Below, piece after piece: positions 61,007-64,000 of a stretch of 64,000 nucleotides of DNA; within the stretch, counting starts at the first letter, position 1; each line of letters opens with the position of its first letter. The position numbers and the translations under genes are program-made. The notes below the pieces were generated by a model. That model saw only the letters and a list, made by a program, of their open reading frames with translations, made no database searches and was not told the DNA's origin. Source of the stretch: Flavobacterium sp. ACN6 (GTDB lineage Bacteria > Bacteroidota > Bacteroidia > Flavobacteriales > Flavobacteriaceae); contig NZ_MRCQ01000001.1 of NCBI RefSeq assembly GCF_002304005.1, positions 600,579 to 664,578 of the forward strand, written 5' to 3'.

Positions 61007-64000
61007 TTATCTCATAATAGACAACCAGCCTTTTTTAACCGTTCCATCTCCAATGGTTATCACATAAAAATAAGTACCTGTTGGCAGCATATCTCCTCTA
61101 TTAACAACTCCGGATACATTTGCAGTTCCGTTCCAATCATTTTCATAATGTACTTTGCTGTACACTAATGCTCCCCATCTGTTGAATACTTTCAACTCGT
61201 TGTTTGGATAAGATTCGATACAATCAATTCTGAACAGATCATTTTTCCCGTCATTGTTTGGCGTAAACTCATTGTAAACAGTCAAACAAATTGGCACTAA
61301 AGTTACTGAAGCTGAATTGTTTGATGCATCAACATCTAAAGGCGTTGAAATTTCGACAGTGGCCACACTTGTATAGTCGCCGCTTGGTAACACTTCTGCA
61401 ACAATCGTCAATGTTACACTTTGACCAGCAGCTAATGTCGGTATTGTCCAAATTTGTGCTATTGGATCGTATACTCCTGCAGATGTAGATGAACTTACTA
61501 ATTCTAAACCACTTGGAATTAAATTACTAACATTTGTATTTATGAAATCTCCTTCGCCAACATTGTTAACCGTTATAGTAAATGTTACTTGATCACCAAA
61601 ATTTGGGGTCGGGTTATCTACTGTATTAGTGATAGTTAAATCTGAACAGCTTGTTACACTAACATTTAATGTTTTAACTGTTCTTTCGTCACAATTGTTC
61701 ACATAAGCAACAGTAACTGTTCCAGGACCAATATCAGACCAAGAAACTGTAACAGAGCCATCGGCTGTACCTCCTCCTGTAACGATTGTTCCTCCATTAA
61801 CTGTCCAAACATAATTCGATTTTCCATTTGCAATTGAATAGGTTACTCCTTTAAATACACATGGAGTATCATCTGTAGTTGCAATTTGAACAGCAGCATC
61901 ATTTTCGAATGTAACTATTATTCCCAATCTTGGTCCGTTATCACATCCATTAAATGTATTAGTCAATGAACTTGCATAGTAAGTTGTTGCAGTAAGCGGC
62001 GTGTTCGCAGCTAATGGTGTTCCGCCAGTTGCACTGTTATAGAAAACTACATTTGCTTCATTTACTAAAATATTAGCTAATGTTGGAGCTGCAGATAAGC
62101 AGAATGATTGCGTAGTTCTTGGAGTTGTAACTACACTTGGTGTATTTACATTTACCGTAACTGCTAATCTAACTGGATTTTCACAGCCAATTGCACTAGA
62201 AACTGCACCATAATAAGTACCATTTGCGAGAGCAGTTGTCGCTGGAATTGCTGTTCCGCCTGTCGCTGTACTGTACCAAACCACATTTGCTTCATTTACT
62301 TGAATATTTGCAACTGTTGGTGAATTTAAAGTACAGAAATTTTGAGTTGTACTAGTCGTAGTTGGTGTCGGACTTGGATCACCTACTGTAACTGTTACCT
62401 GTAAACGTGTTGTGCTTTCACAGCCTGTTACAGGATCTACAACATTTCCGTAGTAAACTCCAGAAGTAAGAGCTGTAGTTGCTGGAATTGCTGTTCCGCC
62501 TGCAGCAGATGCAAACCACGTTACATTGCTTTCATTAACTTGAATATTAGCAACTGTTGGTGCATTTGCCGAACAGAAACTTTGAGCTGCATTGTTCGTT
62601 GTTGGATTTATTGTGTTTCCAACTGTAACCGCTACCTGTAATCTTACACTGCTTTCACAGCCTGTTGCTGGATCTTTTATTGCTCCAAAGTAAGTTGCTG
62701 TTGTTAAAACCGTTGCTGAAGCTAAAGCTGTTCCGCCAGTTTGCGTTGTATACCAAACCACATTACTTTCATTCACTTGAATATTAGCAACTGTCGGATT
62801 TGTTCCTGAACAGAAAGTTTGTGCTAACGAAGTAGTTGTTGGTGTTGCTGGATTAGTAACAATTACATCAACTGTTAATCTTGTTGCACTTTCACAACCA
62901 GTAGCTGGATCAGAAATTGCTGCAAAATATTGTCCTGTAGTTAAAGCTGTTGCTGATGGAATAAGTGTTCCACCTGTTAAAGCCGTATACCACACAATAT
63001 TAGTTTCATTAATCTGAATACTCGCAAATGTTGGCGCGTTTACCAGACAGAAGTTTTGTGTTCCTGCTGTTACCAATGTTGGTGTTGCAGGATTATTCAC
63101 AATCACGTCAACTGTTAATCTTACTGCACTTTCACAACCAGCAGCGGTGTCTGCAATTGCTGCAAAATATTGTCCTGTTGTCAAGGCTGTTGTTGACGGA
63201 ATAACTGTTCCGCCTGTCAATGCTGTGTACCAAACAATATTACTTTGAGTTGTCTGAATACTCGCAAACGTCGGTGCATCGTCCTGACAGAAATTTTGTG
63301 TTCCTGCTGTTACCAATGTCGGAGTTCCCGGATCGTTTACAATTACATCAACGGTTAATCTTGAAGCGCTTTCACAACCAGTAGCTGGATCAGAAATTAC
63401 TGCAAAATATTGTCCTGTTGTCAAGGCTGTTGCTGATGGAATAACTGTTCCGCCAGTTAAAGCTGTATACCAAACAATATTAGTTTCATTAGTCTGAATA
63501 CTTGCAAATGTCGGTGCATCTTCCTGACAGAAGTTCTGTGTTCCCGCTGTTACCAGTGTAGGTGTCGCAGGGTTATTTACAATAACATCAACTGTTAATC
63601 TTACTGCACTTTCGCATCCAGAAGCTGGATCAGAAATGGCCGCAAAATATTGTCCTGTAGTTAAAGCTGTTGTTGACGGAATAACTGTTCCGCCAGTTAA
63701 AGCTGTATACCAAATAATATTAGTTTCATTCGTCTGAATACTCGCAAATTTTGGCGCGTTTACCAGACAGAAGTTTTGTGTTCCTGCTGTTACCAATGTT
63801 GGTGTTGCAGGATTATTCACAATCACGTCAACTGTTAATCTTACTGCACTTTCACAACCAGCAGCGGTGTCTGCAATTGCTGCAAAATATTGTCCTGTTG
63901 TCAAGGCTGTTGTTGACGGAATAACTGTTCCGCCTGTCAATGCTGTGTACCAAACAATATTACTTTGAGTTGTCTGAATACTCGCAAACGTCGGTGCATC
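61007..64000 (-). CDS. SprB-like repeat adhesin with type B T9SS sorting domain (5' end outside)
   Basis: At least 997 residues; the frame is open to the right edge, so the start is not seen. From the edge: nine tandem 80-residue Ig-like repeats (pattern NFC, ASIQTNETNIVWYTALTGG, ATGCES, RLTVDVIV), each with two cysteines. A PKD/Ig-like domain, a DUF11 domain (DNPTPNFGDQVTFTITVNN) and the gliding-motility-associated C-terminal domain (FTPNNDGKNDLFRIDCIESY, VFNRWGALVY) follow. Secreted by T9SS to the surface; the adjacent PorP/SprF gene is its likely partner. Repeats near the edge are almost identical, those near the C-terminus diverged. Confidence 0.9.
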   Translation of the reverse strand, partial: DAPTFASIQTTQSNIVWYTALTGGTVIPSTTALTTGQYFAAIADTAAGCESAVRLTVDVIVNNPATPTLVTAGTQNFCLVNAPKFASIQTNETNIIWYTALTGGTVIPSTTALTTGQYFAAISDPASGCESAVRLTVDVIVNNPATPTLVTAGTQNFCQEDAPTFASIQTNETNIVWYTALTGGTVIPSATALTTGQYFAVISDPATGCESASRLTVDVIVNDPGTPTLVTAGTQNFCQDDAPTFASIQTTQSNIVWYTALTGGTVIPSTTALTTGQYFAAIADTAAGCESAVRLTVDVIVNNPATPTLVTAGTQNFCLVNAPTFASIQINETNIVWYTALTGGTLIPSATALTTGQYFAAISDPATGCESATRLTVDVIVTNPATPTTTSLAQTFCSGTNPTVANIQVNESNVVWYTTQTGGTALASATVLTTATYFGAIKDPATGCESSVRLQVAVTVGNTINPTTNNAAQSFCSANAPTVANIQVNESNVTWFASAAGGTAIPATTALTSGVYYGNVVDPVTGCESTTRLQVTVTVGDPSPTPTTTSTTQNFCTLNSPTVANIQVNEANVVWYSTATGGTAIPATTALANGTYYGAVSSAIGCENPVRLAVTVNVNTPSVVTTPRTTQSFCLSAAPTLANILVNEANVVFYNSATGGTPLAANTPLTATTYYASSLTNTFNGCDNGPRLGIIVTFENDAAVQIATTDDTPCVFKGVTYSIANGKSNYVWTVNGGTIVTGGGTADGSVTVSWSDIGPGTVTVAYVNNCDERTVKTLNVSVTSCSDLTITNTVDNPTPNFGDQVTFTITVNNVGEGDFINTNVSNLIPSGLELVSSSTSAGVYDPIAQIWTIPTLAAGQSVTLTIVAEVLPSGDYTSVATVEISTPLDVDASNNSASVTLVPICLTVYNEFTPNNDGKNDLFRIDCIESYPNNELKVFNRWGALVYSKVHYENDWNGTANVSGVVNRGDMLPTGTYFYVITIGDGTVKKGWLSIMR
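63031..64000 (-). repeat. 240-bp tandem repeats with a 720-bp higher-order unit
   Basis: The adhesin repeats recur every 240 bases. In addition 63031-63280 is identical to 63751-64000 over 250 bases, exactly 720 bases apart, while the intervening units differ. This points to a recent duplication or conversion of a three-repeat block. The identity may continue beyond the window. Confidence 0.85.

Noticed and set aside
61007..64000. CRISPR array suggested by regular spacing
   Set aside because: The period is 240 bases, the repeats are coding and translate into an Ig-like domain, and there are no short spacers or cas genes.

Overview
The window looks like a chromosomal segment of a Flavobacterium-like member of the Bacteroidota. 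The base composition is AT-rich. Promoters follow the TTG-N17-19-TAnnTTTG pattern of that phylum. There are type IX secretion (T9SS) cargo and accessory proteins, a bacillithiol-type YtxJ, FabV, an RprXY-like two-component pair and a Bacteroidota-type RNA polymerase omega subunit. I see no transposase, phage gene, CRISPR array, rRNA or tRNA. Most of the window is core genome with short accessory islands.

Layout. 1-5.7 kb: a gene running off the left edge, an antitoxin-like orphan, a lipoprotein, a DUF808/YedI membrane protein, a 39-residue membrane peptide, clpB and ytxJ. 5.9-9.6 kb: a pair of DUF2157-type membrane proteins and a secreted pectate lyase behind a promoter that carries a LacI-type operator. 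9.7-21.0 kb: a ten-gene arginine/proline operon on the minus strand (GNAT, argG, argC, argD, proA, proB, N-acyl-ornithine carbamoyltransferase, argB, argE, argH) with a long hairpin-rich leader and spacers full of palindromic repeats. 21-36.8 kb: an M1 peptidase and mostly plus-strand housekeeping genes (aldose epimerase, GNAT, smpB, hydroxyacyl-CoA dehydrogenase, YggS, a DnaQ/GIY-YIG nuclease, a potassium channel, miaA, acyl-ACP thioesterase), plus a degenerate XRE-Fic protein.

36.9-40.6 kb: a minus-strand cassette of an unknown basic CxxC protein, rtcB, prfH and a TPR protein. RtcB and PrfH are known to rescue and repair ribosomes nicked in the 16S decoding centre. The unknown first gene is the best candidate for an undescribed component. 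The cassette is preceded by a 27-codon ORF with its own promoter-like sequence and terminator. 41-45 kb: a histidine kinase/response regulator pair with coaE and a glycosyltransferase. 45-51.9 kb: an operon running bamD-rpoZ-coaBC-porD-recN-TPR-fabV. 52-57.8 kb: dapA, a 5'-nucleotidase split over two genes in swapped order, a YhhN-like protein and ligA. 58-64 kb: an SprB-like type B T9SS module (repeat adhesin, PorP/SprF, OmpA/PD40 protein); the adhesin runs off the right edge.

The strongest leads are the RtcB/PrfH cassette with its unknown partner, the catalytically dead XRE-Fic protein, a dispersed palindromic repeat whose two clear copies show compensatory base changes in two helices, a second palindrome class with a variable but complementary core, and a serine at the substrate-discriminating position of the carbamoyltransferase.
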